This document shows positions 1-8,446 of a DNA stretch of 64,000 nucleotides, one piece after another. Numbering within the stretch: position 1 is the stretch's first letter; every line of letters begins with the position of its first letter. The position numbers and the translations under genes were made by a program. The notes beneath the pieces are model-generated. The model did no database searches. It was given only the letters and a program-made list of their open reading frames with translations, and had not been told where the DNA came from. This DNA comes from Pseudomonas sp. UFMG81 (GTDB lineage: Bacteria > Pseudomonadota > Gammaproteobacteria > Pseudomonadales > Pseudomonadaceae): NCBI RefSeq assembly GCF_015354575.1, contig NZ_JACAFQ010000003.1, positions 1 through 64,000 of the forward strand. Reading direction: 5' to 3'.

Positions 1-2
1 CA

Positions 3-197
3 CCGCCACCGCCACCACCCGCACCTGCGCTTAATTCTGGCGCGGCTGTAACCTATGGAGGGGGAGGTACAAGACCTATAGTCGTGCCGCTCCCAGAGGG
101 GCCGATCGCACGAGTCGACATCGGCCCTCTGGAATTTCCTGACGCGAATCAAGATAGTTACGGTTGCAGTTCGGCAACTCAAGATGGGTATTACTAA
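3..197 (+). CDS. C-terminal end of an unknown protein, cut by the window edge
   Basis: An open frame enters from the left edge and ends at a TAA at 195-197. The visible 64 residues begin with a proline run, continue through a Gly-rich stretch (YGGGGTRP) and end in a polar tail (CSSATQDGYY). The next gene starts 57 bases later with its own ribosome site. The proline-rich linker and the following small membrane protein would fit a secreted toxin or effector tail, but nothing in the visible part identifies a family. No function is assigned. Confidence 0.55.
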   Translation, partial: PPPPPPAPALNSGAAVTYGGGGTRPIVVPLPEGPIARVDIGPLEFPDANQDSYGCSSATQDGYY

Positions 198-254
198 GAG
201 GGGTTTCGGCCTCTAACGCCAGAGCAATCTGAATACATCAATTAAAGGAGCGTC

Positions 255-800
255 ATGCAGTATCTGATATCGGACCACAAGCAGTTACCCGATAGAGAAA
301 AGGCCGTGGGGTACCTTGCCTTTGGCGTGTCGGGCTTGTTATTCGCGTGCCTGTATTTACTGTTTTGGGAGCAGTACCACGAGCCTGATTATGCACGTTG
401 GATCGAGGTCCCGGGAAAGTTGAACGGCGATGGCACGTCATGGAAGGCAGACACTAAGCTGCTGATATTCGGTGTGCGGTTTACGCTGCCAGGCGAGGCA
501 AAGTCTCAGGTTCGACCCGTCTATGCCGACGTGAAGGCCTTCCGTGAAGCCAGAGTACGCATAGGTACTCCTGTGACGCTAACCGTCGAGCCTCGACAGG
601 ATGAGGTAATCGTTCGCGAAGTGGTGATGCTTGATGGCCGGGTGCTGTATGACGATAGCCTCTATCACCACGTGGTCTCGGCCAATAATGCTCAGGCCCT
701 GCGCGTCATGGTCCCTCTCTCCATCATTTCACCGATCGCCTTGGTGCTTGCCGCAATCCTCTGGTTCCGCAACGAAGGTGCTTGCGAGGGTGAACCCTGA
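255..800 (+). CDS. Two-segment membrane protein, DUF3592-like
   Basis: A 181-residue protein with one hydrophobic segment near residues 17-38 (YLAFGVSGLLFACLYLLFW) and a second near 149-171, with a soluble domain of about 105 residues between them. This layout, with a beta-rich middle containing a GTPVTLTVEP-type stretch, resembles DUF3592 inner-membrane proteins; that is a resemblance only. A strong ribosome site (AAAGGAG) lies 5 bases before the ATG. It follows the cut gene at the window edge by 57 bases, so it could be that gene's immunity partner, but this is inference. Confidence 0.7.
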   Translation: MQYLISDHKQLPDREKAVGYLAFGVSGLLFACLYLLFWEQYHEPDYARWIEVPGKLNGDGTSWKADTKLLIFGVRFTLPGEAKSQVRPVYADVKAFREARVRIGTPVTLTVEPRQDEVIVREVVMLDGRVLYDDSLYHHVVSANNAQALRVMVPLSIISPIALVLAAILWFRNEGACEGEP

Positions 801-810
801 ACCAATCGAT

Positions 811-839
811 GCCCGTACTCTCGATCAGAGCGTACGGGC
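811..839 (+). terminator. Inverted repeat after the membrane protein gene, possible terminator
   Basis: GCCCGTAC at 811-818 pairs with GTACGGGC at 832-839 across a 13-base loop, 10 bases after the stop of the upstream gene. Only a short mixed T/C stretch follows (ATTCTCGTT), so intrinsic termination would be weak. Confidence 0.4.
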
Positions 840-931
840 ATTCTCGTTCAGGCAGGTTTTCTGCCCTGAGGCAGTGGCTTGCATGCCCATTGATCAGTTG
901 GAGTGGACAGCCGGCTTTTGAACGACTTAAC

Positions 932-952
932 TGTGGCCACGTTGTGGCTACA
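932..952 (+). promoter_or_regulatory. Candidate autoregulatory operator of the antitoxin gene
   Basis: TGTGGCCAC and GTGGCTACA form a 9-base inverted repeat with one mismatch around a 3-base centre. The site ends 17 bases before the antitoxin ATG. RelB/DinJ antitoxins carry an N-terminal ribbon-helix-helix domain and usually bind such repeats to repress their own promoter, so this is a plausible operator by position. No protein-binding evidence is available. Confidence 0.4.
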
Positions 953-969
953 AATTGCCCGGAGGTCCC

Positions 970-1236
970 ATGGCCCATACAGAAGTCGTCCGCACGCGGA
1001 TCGATAGCGAACTGAAGACCAATGCAACCAGAATCCTGGATGAGATGGGCATCACCGTCTCGCAGGCTATCCGCATGATGTTGGTGCAGGTCGTGCAGAC
1101 CAAAGCACTGCCGTTCGAGGTAAAGGCCCTCACGCTCAACGACCGAGCCAGGCAGGTGATGGAGGCTCAGGACCGCGAACCGGTCGTACAGGCGCACGAT
1201 AGCGCCGAAGCGCTGTTCAAGGATCTGGGTGTGTGA
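970..1236 (+). CDS. RelB/DinJ-family antitoxin
   Basis: An 88-residue protein beginning MAHTEVVRTRIDSELK and continuing through ILDEMGITVSQAIRMML, the ribbon-helix-helix pattern of RelB/DinJ antitoxins (strand, then helix with the TVSQAIRMM turn). The C-terminal half is charged and probably wraps the toxin. The ATG at 970 is preferred over an in-frame TTG at 955 because GGAGG lies at 961-965. Antitoxins of this family dimerise, neutralise an mRNA-cutting toxin and repress their own promoter. Unusually, the candidate toxin is not downstream on the same strand: it lies on the opposite strand and the two 3' ends overlap by 20 bases. Confidence 0.85.
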   Translation: MAHTEVVRTRIDSELKTNATRILDEMGITVSQAIRMMLVQVVQTKALPFEVKALTLNDRARQVMEAQDREPVVQAHDSAEALFKDLGV

Positions 1237-1510
1237 GTGGCTCGAACAGGTAGCCGTGCGGGCCGGTCTGTTCCAGCGTGATGGTTCCGGCAGTGGTGTC
1301 GCATTGGTAGATCAGCCACCAATCGAAACCGATAAGGCAGCACCAGCGCCCAGGGGCACCCACCAGCTGGCCGTCGCAATGCCGAGGAGGCAAGGGGCGT
1401 TGTTGTTCAAGATGGCGGACAACGGACTTGAATGCGGCAATGTCCGGTTCCCTGGCCAGTTGATGCTGGAAGTCGGACCTGAATTGAGCGGTTGTCTGGA
1501 TCTTGAACAT
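1217..1510 (-). CDS. YafQ-like mRNA interferase toxin (RelE superfamily)
   Basis: A 97-residue basic protein with the YafQ layout: an N-terminal helical part, then RPLPPRHCDGQLVG, FDWWLIYQ and TGPHGYLF. These correspond to the LPLP...L-G, DW-LIY and TGTHAALF elements of YafQ, a ribosome-dependent mRNA-cutting toxin. The Asp and His of FDW and GPH are kept. The two upstream His residues of Escherichia coli YafQ seem not conserved, so activity is uncertain. The gene converges on the antitoxin with a 20-base 3' overlap, whereas dinJ-yafQ is normally one operon, antitoxin first. The ribosome site is weak. Confidence 0.75.
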   Translation of the reverse strand: MFKIQTTAQFRSDFQHQLAREPDIAAFKSVVRHLEQQRPLPPRHCDGQLVGAPGRWCCLIGFDWWLIYQCDTTAGTITLEQTGPHGYLFEPLTHPDP

Positions 1511-1664
1511 GGCGAGCTCGCTGCCAGTTGAGCGACGGGAGCTTCGGGTATCGCGAGCACTCCATGTTCGCTTGAACGGGCCGCGTCCTGCGGCCCGGCA
1601 AAGCTTAGTGACCTCCCTGGATTGCCCGCGGGAAAGAGTGAGTCGAGGTTTTTCCGTTTACCGC

Positions 1665-2021
1665 CTAGCGTCTGAGAGGTTTGCCGCAGACCACCACGAG
1701 CCCCTCACCTCGCGCGCGTGCCAGCAACTCTTCGGTATCGTCCCCACCCGGCAGCGCCAGCACCAGGTCAGGCCGGCTGTCGCGCAGCATGAACACATTG
1801 CGCAGGCGCTCGGCCAATTTGCCGTGCAGTTGCCAGTTGGGCGGGTAGCGGACGATGTCGGCGCCATGCTCGCGCGCCCAGCCTTCGATTTCTCCGCCCA
1901 GGTGCTGGCTGCCGCCATGGATCAGCACCAGGATCGGGCATTGGCGCTGCACGTCATCCAGCGCCTGGCGGCAACGTTGGTTGTCGGCGTAGTTGCGCCC
2001 CGCACAGATCAGTACACGCAT
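1665..2021 (-). CDS. SLOG-family (YspA-like, DUF2493) nucleotide-binding protein
   Basis: A 118-residue protein opening with MRVLICAGRNYAD, the signature of the DUF2493/YspA branch of the SLOG superfamily, which has a Rossmann-like fold and binds nucleotides or their ligands. An IHGGSQHLGGEIEGWAREHG stretch near residue 40 matches the Gly-rich ligand loop. ATG at 2021 follows a G-rich ribosome site; a GTG two codons upstream is also open. It starts 10 bases after the mgtA stop on the same strand and may be co-transcribed with it. SLOG proteins are linked to nucleotide sensing and sometimes phage defence; the substrate here is unknown. Confidence 0.75.
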   Translation of the reverse strand: MRVLICAGRNYADNQRCRQALDDVQRQCPILVLIHGGSQHLGGEIEGWAREHGADIVRYPPNWQLHGKLAERLRNVFMLRDSRPDLVLALPGGDDTEELLARARGEGLVVVCGKPLRR

Positions 2022-2031
2022 GCCCACCCCC

Positions 2032-4737
2032 TCAGAACCACTGGCCGAAGCGGCGGATGTACAGGGTCTTCATGCCCTGGGCCACCAGGCAGTAGCCCAG
2101 CAGGGTGGCGGCCAGCCAAGGGAAGTATTCCCACGGCAGCGGCACCAGCCCGACCATCGCCCCCAGTGGCGAGAACGGGATGTAGATACCCAGGCACATC
2201 ACCAGGCCGGTCGCCAGGATCACCGGCAACGCTGCGGTGCTCTGGAAGAACGGCACCTTGCGGGTGCGCAGCATGTGCACCACCAGCGTCTGCGACAACA
2301 GCCCCTCGACGAACCAGCCGGACTGGAACAGCGCCTGCATTTCCACGCTGTTGGCGGCGAACACGTACCACATCAGGGCGAAGGTGGTGATGTCGAAGAT
2401 CGACGAGGTGGGGCCGATCCACAGCATGAAGCGGCCGATGTTGCCCGCATCCCACTTGCGTGGCTGGCGCAGAAATTCCTTGTCCATGCGATCCCAGGGC
2501 AGCGACAGCTGGGAGAAGTCATACATCAGGTTCTGCAGCAGCAGGTGGATCGCCAGCATCGGCATGAAGGGGATGAAGGCGCTGGCCACCAGCACCGAGA
2601 ACACGTTGCCGAAGTTGGAACTGGCGGTCATGCACAGGTACTTCATGATGTTGCCGAAGGTTTCGCGGCCTTTGAGCACGCCTTCTTCCAGCACCATCAG
2701 GCTCTTTTCCAAGAGGATGATATCGGCCGATTCCTTGGCGATATCGGTGCCGCTGTCCACCGAGATACCCACGTCGGCATCACGCAGGGCCGGGGCATCG
2801 TTGATGCCGTCGCCGAGGAAGCCCACGGTATGGCCGTTGCTTTGCAGCGCCTTGAGCACCCGCGACTTCTGCAGCGGGGTGAGCTTGGCGAACACCGTGC
2901 GTTCTTCGACCAGCGCCTTGAGCTGGGTGTCGTCCAGGCGCTCGATGTCCTGGCCGAGCAGTGGCTGGCCGGGCTCCAGGCCCACTTCACGGCAGACCTT
3001 GCAGGTGACCACGGGGTTGTCACCGGTGAGCACCTTCACACTCACGCCCATCTCGCGCAGTGCGGCAATGGCAGGGCCGGCAGTTTCCTTGGGCGGGTCG
3101 AGGAAGGTCAGCAAGCCCCGGATCACCAGCGCTTGCTCGTCGTCGGTGTGGTACTGAGCCTTGCTTTCGGCGGCCGGAATGTCGCGGGTAGCGACCAGCA
3201 GCACGCGGAAGCCGTCGTGGTTGAAGGTGCTGGCCGTGGCCAGCAGTTGCTGGCGCTGCGCGTCATCGAGGGGAACGCGCCGGCCGTCATCCTCCACATG
3301 CGTGGCGATGGCGAGCATTTCCTCGACCGCACCTTTGCTCACCATCAGGTGATCGCCTTGTGCATTCTTGACGATCACCGACAGGCGCCGACGAATGAAG
3401 TCGAAGGGCAGTTCATCGACCTTGGCGTAGGCGTACGGCGGCTGGAACCCAGTGTTTTCGCCGGCGAAGCGCAGCACGGCCTGGTCCATCAGGTTCTTCA
3501 CGCCGCTCTGGTGGTGGCTGTTGAGCCAGGCCAGTTCGAGCAGGTGCGGGTCGCTGCGGCCGCTGGGGGCGACGTGGTGCTCGAGGATGATGCGGTCCTG
3601 GGTGAGGGTGCCGGTCTTGTCGGTGCACAGCACGTCCATCGAACCGAAGTTCTGGATGGCGTTGAGGCGTTTGACCACCACCTTGCGCCGGGCCATGGCC
3701 ACGGCGCCCTTGGCCAAGTTGGCGCTGACGATCATCGGCAGCATTTCCGGGGTAAGGCCCACGGCTACGGCCAGGGCGAACAGGAAGGCGTCGCTCCAGT
3801 CGCCCTTGACCACGCCGTTGAGCACGAACACCACCGGCACCATCACCAGCATGAAACGGATCAACAGGCCGCTGACGCTGTTCACCCCACGGTCGAAGGC
3901 AGTCTGGCTGCGCGAGCCGGCGATGGCCTTGGCCAGCGAGCCGAAGTAGGTGCGCTTGCCGGTGGCCACCACCACGGCGCGGGCGCGGCCGCTGACCACG
4001 TTGGTGCCCATGAAGCCGATGTTGGGCAGGTCGAGCAGGTTGCCTTGGTCGCTGGTGTTGTCGGCAGCGGACTTCTGCGCGACATGGCCGAGGGTGTCGT
4101 ACTTTTCCACAGGCAGCGCTTCGCCAGTGAGCACGGCCTGGCTGATGAACAGGTCGCGCGATTCGATCAGGCGGATGTCGGCGGGGATCATGTCGCCGGC
4201 GGCCAGTTGTACGATATCGCCGGCCACCAGTTCGTTCATAGGGACTTCACGCAGGCGCGCGGGGCGGTCCTGGCGTTCGCGGCGCAGCACGGTAGCGGTG
4301 GTGCGGACCATCGCCTTGAGCGCTTCGGCGGCCTTGCTCGAGCGGTACTCCTGCCAGAAGCGCAGCAGGCCGCTGACGCTGACCATGGTGAGGATGATGA
4401 TGACCTTGGTCAGGTCCAGATCGTCGAGGTCACCGGCGCGCAGCGGCAGCCAGTAATCGGTGACGAAGCTGATGGCGGCAAGGGTGAGCAAAACATAGAT
4501 GAAGGGGTTGTGCAGGGCCTTGAGCAGTTGCACCAGGGCCGGTTGCGGTTTGTCGTGGGCGACTTCGTTGGCGCCGTCGCGTTGCAGGCGCTTGGCGGCT
4601 TCGTGCTCGGTCAGGCCCAGTTCGCTGGCGTCGAGGTTGGCGAGGGTCACGGCCAGGCCGTTGCGCGCTTCGCGGGCGGCACGCATGGACAGGCGAGCGT
4701 CCTGGGATGTGGTGGTGTTGCGGTCTTTTACGGTCAT
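2032..4737 (-). CDS. mgtA: Magnesium-importing P-type ATPase MgtA
   Basis: A 901-residue P-type ATPase of class IIIB that imports Mg2+ across the inner membrane. The phosphorylated aspartate is D373 in CTDKTGTLTQD; the TGEALPVEK actuator loop, VLTGDNPVVT and GDGINDAPAL hinge motifs follow in the usual order, with transmembrane helices around residues 75-125, 280-345 and in the C-terminal 220 residues. Length equals the enterobacterial MgtA (about 900). ATG 4737 is chosen over an upstream in-frame start because AGGAG at 4747-4751 is 9 bases before it. That ribosome site lies in the 3' arm of a hairpin, and a 46-codon ORF precedes it, suggesting leader control by Mg2+. Confidence 0.95.
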   Translation of the reverse strand: MTVKDRNTTTSQDARLSMRAAREARNGLAVTLANLDASELGLTEHEAAKRLQRDGANEVAHDKPQPALVQLLKALHNPFIYVLLTLAAISFVTDYWLPLRAGDLDDLDLTKVIIILTMVSVSGLLRFWQEYRSSKAAEALKAMVRTTATVLRRERQDRPARLREVPMNELVAGDIVQLAAGDMIPADIRLIESRDLFISQAVLTGEALPVEKYDTLGHVAQKSAADNTSDQGNLLDLPNIGFMGTNVVSGRARAVVVATGKRTYFGSLAKAIAGSRSQTAFDRGVNSVSGLLIRFMLVMVPVVFVLNGVVKGDWSDAFLFALAVAVGLTPEMLPMIVSANLAKGAVAMARRKVVVKRLNAIQNFGSMDVLCTDKTGTLTQDRIILEHHVAPSGRSDPHLLELAWLNSHHQSGVKNLMDQAVLRFAGENTGFQPPYAYAKVDELPFDFIRRRLSVIVKNAQGDHLMVSKGAVEEMLAIATHVEDDGRRVPLDDAQRQQLLATASTFNHDGFRVLLVATRDIPAAESKAQYHTDDEQALVIRGLLTFLDPPKETAGPAIAALREMGVSVKVLTGDNPVVTCKVCREVGLEPGQPLLGQDIERLDDTQLKALVEERTVFAKLTPLQKSRVLKALQSNGHTVGFLGDGINDAPALRDADVGISVDSGTDIAKESADIILLEKSLMVLEEGVLKGRETFGNIMKYLCMTASSNFGNVFSVLVASAFIPFMPMLAIHLLLQNLMYDFSQLSLPWDRMDKEFLRQPRKWDAGNIGRFMLWIGPTSSIFDITTFALMWYVFAANSVEMQALFQSGWFVEGLLSQTLVVHMLRTRKVPFFQSTAALPVILATGLVMCLGIYIPFSPLGAMVGLVPLPWEYFPWLAATLLGYCLVAQGMKTLYIRRFGQWF

Positions 4738-4746
4738 TTGGCTGTG

Positions 4747-4761
4747 CTCCTGCCGCAGGAG
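4747..4761 (-). promoter_or_regulatory. Hairpin that sequesters the mgtA ribosome binding site
   Basis: Read on the minus strand, CTCCTG and CAGGAG pair around a 3-base loop, and the second arm is the Shine-Dalgarno sequence of mgtA. A GTG/CAC pair outside a bulge could lengthen the stem. This is a direct anti-Shine-Dalgarno structure, so translation of mgtA probably needs the leader to open, for example through a ribosome on the upstream small ORF. Confidence 0.5.
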
Positions 4762-4782
4762 GCGGCACGACACACAGTCGAC

Positions 4783-4923
4783 TCACGGTTGGGCGGGTGA
4801 GTGAGCGTGTCTCGGGCCGCGATCATTCGATCGGTGAAAAGCGTTGTTTTTCCGGCGGTTGCAAGTTCGCTGGCGAGTGCCGGGATTAATATCGGCAGCG
4901 AACGTTCTACTGGCGGAGTCCAT
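4783..4923 (-). CDS. Candidate mgtA leader peptide ORF, 46 codons
   Basis: An ATG at 4923 opens a 46-codon frame ending in TGA at 4783-4785, 45 bases before the mgtA start. GAGGA lies about 12 bases before the ATG, a rather long spacing. The product is very basic and ends in a proline-containing stretch (GPRHAHSPAQP). In Salmonella a short proline-containing leader peptide, MgtL, couples low Mg2+ to mgtA transcription. The position and the downstream hairpin invite the same idea here; the peptide itself is not recognisable as MgtL. Confidence 0.3.
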   Translation of the reverse strand: MDSASRTFAADINPGTRQRTCNRRKNNAFHRSNDRGPRHAHSPAQP

Positions 4924-4967
4924 GGCGGTGTTATTCCTCTGATAAGTTGCAGGCAATAAGTGGTCGG

Positions 4968-4991
4968 CGAACTTTAATAATTAAAAGTTCG
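4968..4991. repeat. AT-rich inverted repeat upstream of the mgtA leader
   Basis: CGAACTTT and AAAGTTCG pair exactly across 8 A/T bases. The site lies about 45 bases before the leader ORF and could be an operator, a promoter-proximal hairpin, or part of a terminator for the small gene upstream. Confidence 0.35.
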
Positions 4992-5035
4992 TGCTTTATT
5001 GGGGGTGAATCACTGTTTAAGTGGCGACGCGCCCG

Positions 5036-5263
5036 TCAGCCCAAGCTCAACAAGGCGCGCCATCGACTCGGAGGCTCCTGGCTTTCGTCAGCGTGCCAGT
5101 GCAGGCGTAGCGCATCGTTGTCGGCTTGCGATAGCCAGGTGGCACGCAGGCGCGCGCCATGCAAGAGAGGCGTGGGGAAGGGCGGCAGCGCCGCGCAGGC
5201 ATTGGTGTGCAGCGCCGTGGGGCAGGCGTGCAGGCAGGTGCGGATAAAGGTGATGAGGTTCAT
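5036..5263 (-). CDS. Small hypothetical protein upstream of mgtA
   Basis: A 75-residue frame with a good ribosome site (GGAGG, 7 bases before the ATG). The product starts with a short hydrophobic stretch (MNLITFIRTCLHACPTAL) with three cysteines, then a Pro-rich middle and a C-terminal part rich in Trp, His and Arg. It is on the same strand as mgtA, with about 300 bases of leader between them. No known family is recognised. The ribosome site argues for translation; coding status is otherwise unproven. Confidence 0.45.
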   Translation of the reverse strand: MNLITFIRTCLHACPTALHTNACAALPPFPTPLLHGARLRATWLSQADNDALRLHWHADESQEPPSRWRALLSLG

Positions 5264-5507
5264 GAGCTTGCCTCCGACCGGGCTGGCACCCGGGGCGGCA
5301 AGCTACGGCGGAGCATCAGGCTCTGGCGCGGCTTGCCCAGCCAGGGAGGCGGGCCCGGAGTTCCGGTTCAAGTGCCTGGCAGCTATGGGCGGCCAGGCAG
5401 CGACTAGATACTGTGTCCATTGAATTCTTCGTGAGTTGAAATAAAGGCCCGGCATTTCGGGCGGGTGAACTTTATGCAAAGCATAGCGGCCAAGTCAACC
5501 CGCAAGG

Positions 5508-5527
5508 TGAAACTTAATTAAGTTTCA
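5508..5527. promoter_or_regulatory. Perfect 20-bp palindrome, orphan operator candidate
   Basis: TGAAACTTAA at 5508-5517 is followed directly by its exact reverse complement at 5518-5527. It sits in the 355-base gap between ubiK and the small gene upstream of mgtA, a gap with no convincing gene. A perfect 20-bp operator of this kind is typical for dimeric repressors, but the regulator and target promoter are unknown. The rest of the gap (5264-5507) shows nothing else I can name. Confidence 0.4.
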
Positions 5528-5585
5528 TCTGGTTTAATCAATGCAACTATATGTAGGAAGTTTCAACGGCAGGTCAGGTCCCAGC

Positions 5586-5606
5586 TGGAGCGGCAAGGCC
5601 GCTCCA
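5586..5606 (-). terminator. REP-type hairpin downstream of ubiK, possible terminator
   Basis: TGGAGCGGC and GCCGCTCCA pair across AAG, 13 bases after the ubiK stop on the minus strand. The sequence belongs to the same palindromic repeat family seen elsewhere in the window. No T-run follows. Confidence 0.4.
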
Positions 5607-5618
5607 ACGTCAGGGTGG

Positions 5619-6628
<1,010 letters not shown>

Positions 6629-6681
6629 GCCAAGCGCTACAAAAAAGCCTCACCAAACCCAACGCCCCAGGAGAAAACAAC

Positions 6682-8016
6682 ATGACTCTGCGTAAGATCG
6701 CAGGGCTAGGAGCCCTATTGTCCCTCGTAATGCCAGGGCTGGCCCTGGCCGAGGAAACGGCCGCCCCGGTGCTGAATTCCGGCGACACCGCCTGGATGCT
6801 CACCTCGACGGCACTGGTCCTGTTCATGACCATCCCGGGCCTGGCCCTGTTCTACGGCGGCATGGTGCGCTCGAAGAACGTGCTGTCGGTGATGATGCAG
6901 TGCTTTGCCATCACCGGGTTGATCAGCATCCTGTGGGTCATCTACGGCTACAGCCTCGCCTTCGATACCACCGGTATGGAAAAGGGCGTGCTCAACTTCA
7001 ATTCCTTCATCGGTGGCTTCTCCAAGGCCTTCCTCAACGGCGTCACGCCGTCGGGCCTGACCTCGGCCACCGCGCTGTTCCCCGAGGCGGTGTTCATCAC
7101 CTTCCAGATGACCTTCGCCATCATCACCCCGGCGCTGATCGTCGGTGCCTTCGCCGAACGCATGAAGTTCTCGGCCATGCTGATCTTCATGGGCGTGTGG
7201 TTCACCCTGGTCTATGCACCGATCGCGCACATGGTCTGGAGCGGTGACGGCGCGCTGATGTGGGACTGGGGCGTACTGGATTTCGCCGGCGGTACCGTGG
7301 TGCACATCAACGCTGGTATCGCTGGCCTGGTCTGCTGCCTGGTACTGGGCAAGCGCAAAGGCTACCCGACCACGCCGATGGCGCCGCACAACCTGGGCTA
7401 CACCCTGATGGGCGCGGCCATGCTGTGGATCGGCTGGTTCGGCTTCAACGCAGGCTCTGCCGCCGCAGCCAACGGCACCGCCGGCATGGCCATGCTGGTC
7501 ACCCAGATCGCCACCGCTGCCGCAGCAATGGGCTGGATGTTCGCCGAGTGGGTCTTCCACGGTAAACCAAGCGCACTGGGCATCGCCTCGGGCGTGGTCG
7601 CTGGTCTGGTCGCCATCACTCCGGCCGCCGGCACCGTCGGCCCGATGGGCGCGCTGGTGATCGGCCTGGTGTCCGGTGTGGTCTGCTACTTCTGCGCCAC
7701 CAGCCTCAAGCGCAAGCTCGGCTATGACGACTCCCTCGACGCCTTCGGCGTGCACGGCATCGGCGGCATCATCGGCGCGCTGTTGACCGGTGTGTTCGCA
7801 GCGCCCGCCCTGGGTGGCTTCGGTGCGGTCACCGACATCGCCGCGCAGTTCTGGATCCAGGCCAAGGGCGTGCTGTTCACCGTGGTCTACACCGCCATCG
7901 TCACCTACGTGATCCTCAAGGTGCTGGACCTGGTGATGGGCCTGCGGGTCAACGAAGAAGAAGAGTCGGTTGGCCTCGACCTGGCTCAGCACAACGAGCG
8001 CGGCTACAACCTGTAA
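6682..8016 (+). CDS. amtB: Ammonium transporter AmtB
   Basis: A 444-residue Amt/Rh channel with a cleavable signal peptide (MTLRKIAG...GLALAEE) and about eleven membrane helices. Family motifs present are FYGGMVRSKNVLS near residue 55-67, the pore histidines in VVHINAGIAG and FGVHGIGGIIGALLTG, and the conserved DYAG-equivalent LDFAGGTVVHINAG. It moves ammonium across the inner membrane and is blocked by GlnK when nitrogen becomes plentiful. AGGAG precedes the ATG. An intrinsic terminator follows 20 bases after the stop. Confidence 0.95.
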   Translation: MTLRKIAGLGALLSLVMPGLALAEETAAPVLNSGDTAWMLTSTALVLFMTIPGLALFYGGMVRSKNVLSVMMQCFAITGLISILWVIYGYSLAFDTTGMEKGVLNFNSFIGGFSKAFLNGVTPSGLTSATALFPEAVFITFQMTFAIITPALIVGAFAERMKFSAMLIFMGVWFTLVYAPIAHMVWSGDGALMWDWGVLDFAGGTVVHINAGIAGLVCCLVLGKRKGYPTTPMAPHNLGYTLMGAAMLWIGWFGFNAGSAAAANGTAGMAMLVTQIATAAAAMGWMFAEWVFHGKPSALGIASGVVAGLVAITPAAGTVGPMGALVIGLVSGVVCYFCATSLKRKLGYDDSLDAFGVHGIGGIIGALLTGVFAAPALGGFGAVTDIAAQFWIQAKGVLFTVVYTAIVTYVILKVLDLVMGLRVNEEEESVGLDLAQHNERGYNL

Positions 8017-8035
8017 CCGCCACGCGGGAAAACTT

Positions 8036-8059
8036 GCCCGGTTCGCCGGGCATTTTTTT
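8036..8059 (+). terminator. Intrinsic terminator of glnK-amtB
   Basis: GCCCGG-TTCG-CCGGGC followed by A and seven T residues; a UUCG tetraloop closes the stem. It stands 20 bases after the amtB stop. Confidence 0.9.
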
Positions 8060-8154
8060 GCCTGTAATTTGCCGTTTTGCGCCGTGCAAACGGTTTCGCT
8101 GTCCTGTTCGCGACCCGGGTTGAAAACTTACAAGTCATCGAGCGTTTCTGGTGC

Positions 8155-8182
8155 TTTGCTTTTTCTGCGAGCGCGCTAGAAT
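8155..8182 (+). promoter_or_regulatory. Candidate sigma-70 promoter of sutA
   Basis: TTTGCT at 8155-8160 and TAGAAT at 8177-8182 are spaced by 16 bases. Transcription would start near 8188-8190, which gives a leader of about 260 bases before the sutA ATG. Confidence 0.45.
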
Positions 8183-8187
8183 GCGCG

Positions 8188-8446
8188 CCGAAGGGTGTGG
8201 GACGAGTAGCCCGCACACTTCGCTACCCTTTGCTAGGCTTGCCAGTAGCCTGTGGCCAGCTAGGGTCAAGACAGTTTTGTCAGGCCTTGCCAGGAGCAGG
8301 GCCTGCAGGGTGCCGAAGCCCCATCAGGAGGCGGACACCCAGGGCAGTGGCCAACCCACGGCCAGTTGAATTTTCACTGGTGGCTGCCGGTCTACGGCTG
8401 CACCGGTCTATAACTAACCTGCTTTTCGCAAGTCATGAGGTAGAAC
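8188..8446 (+). ncRNA. Long structured 5' leader of sutA, or an unannotated small RNA
   Basis: The 430 bases between amtB and sutA have no convincing gene. From the candidate start a strong hairpin forms at once: CGAAG...GTGTGGG pairs with CCCGCACA...CTTCG around 8189-8222. It is followed by several more complementary blocks (for example TGGCCAG/CTGGCCA-like and CAGGGCC/GGCCTG around 8230-8320) and two AGGAG-type segments near 8290 and 8325. I do not recognise an Rfam family. A leader this long before a regulator gene suggests post-transcriptional control. Confidence 0.35.

Noticed and set aside
955-969. TTG start giving five more residues to the antitoxin
   Set aside because: The GGAGG ribosome site lies inside that extension and fits ATG 970.
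1993-4800. A 935-codon open frame on the plus strand opposite mgtA
   Set aside because: Antisense to an unmistakable MgtA; its product is His/Gln/Ala/Gly-rich without domains, as expected from third-codon GC bias.
6715-7992. A 425-codon minus-strand frame opposite amtB
   Set aside because: Shadow of AmtB; composition biased to His, Asp, Gly and Ala.
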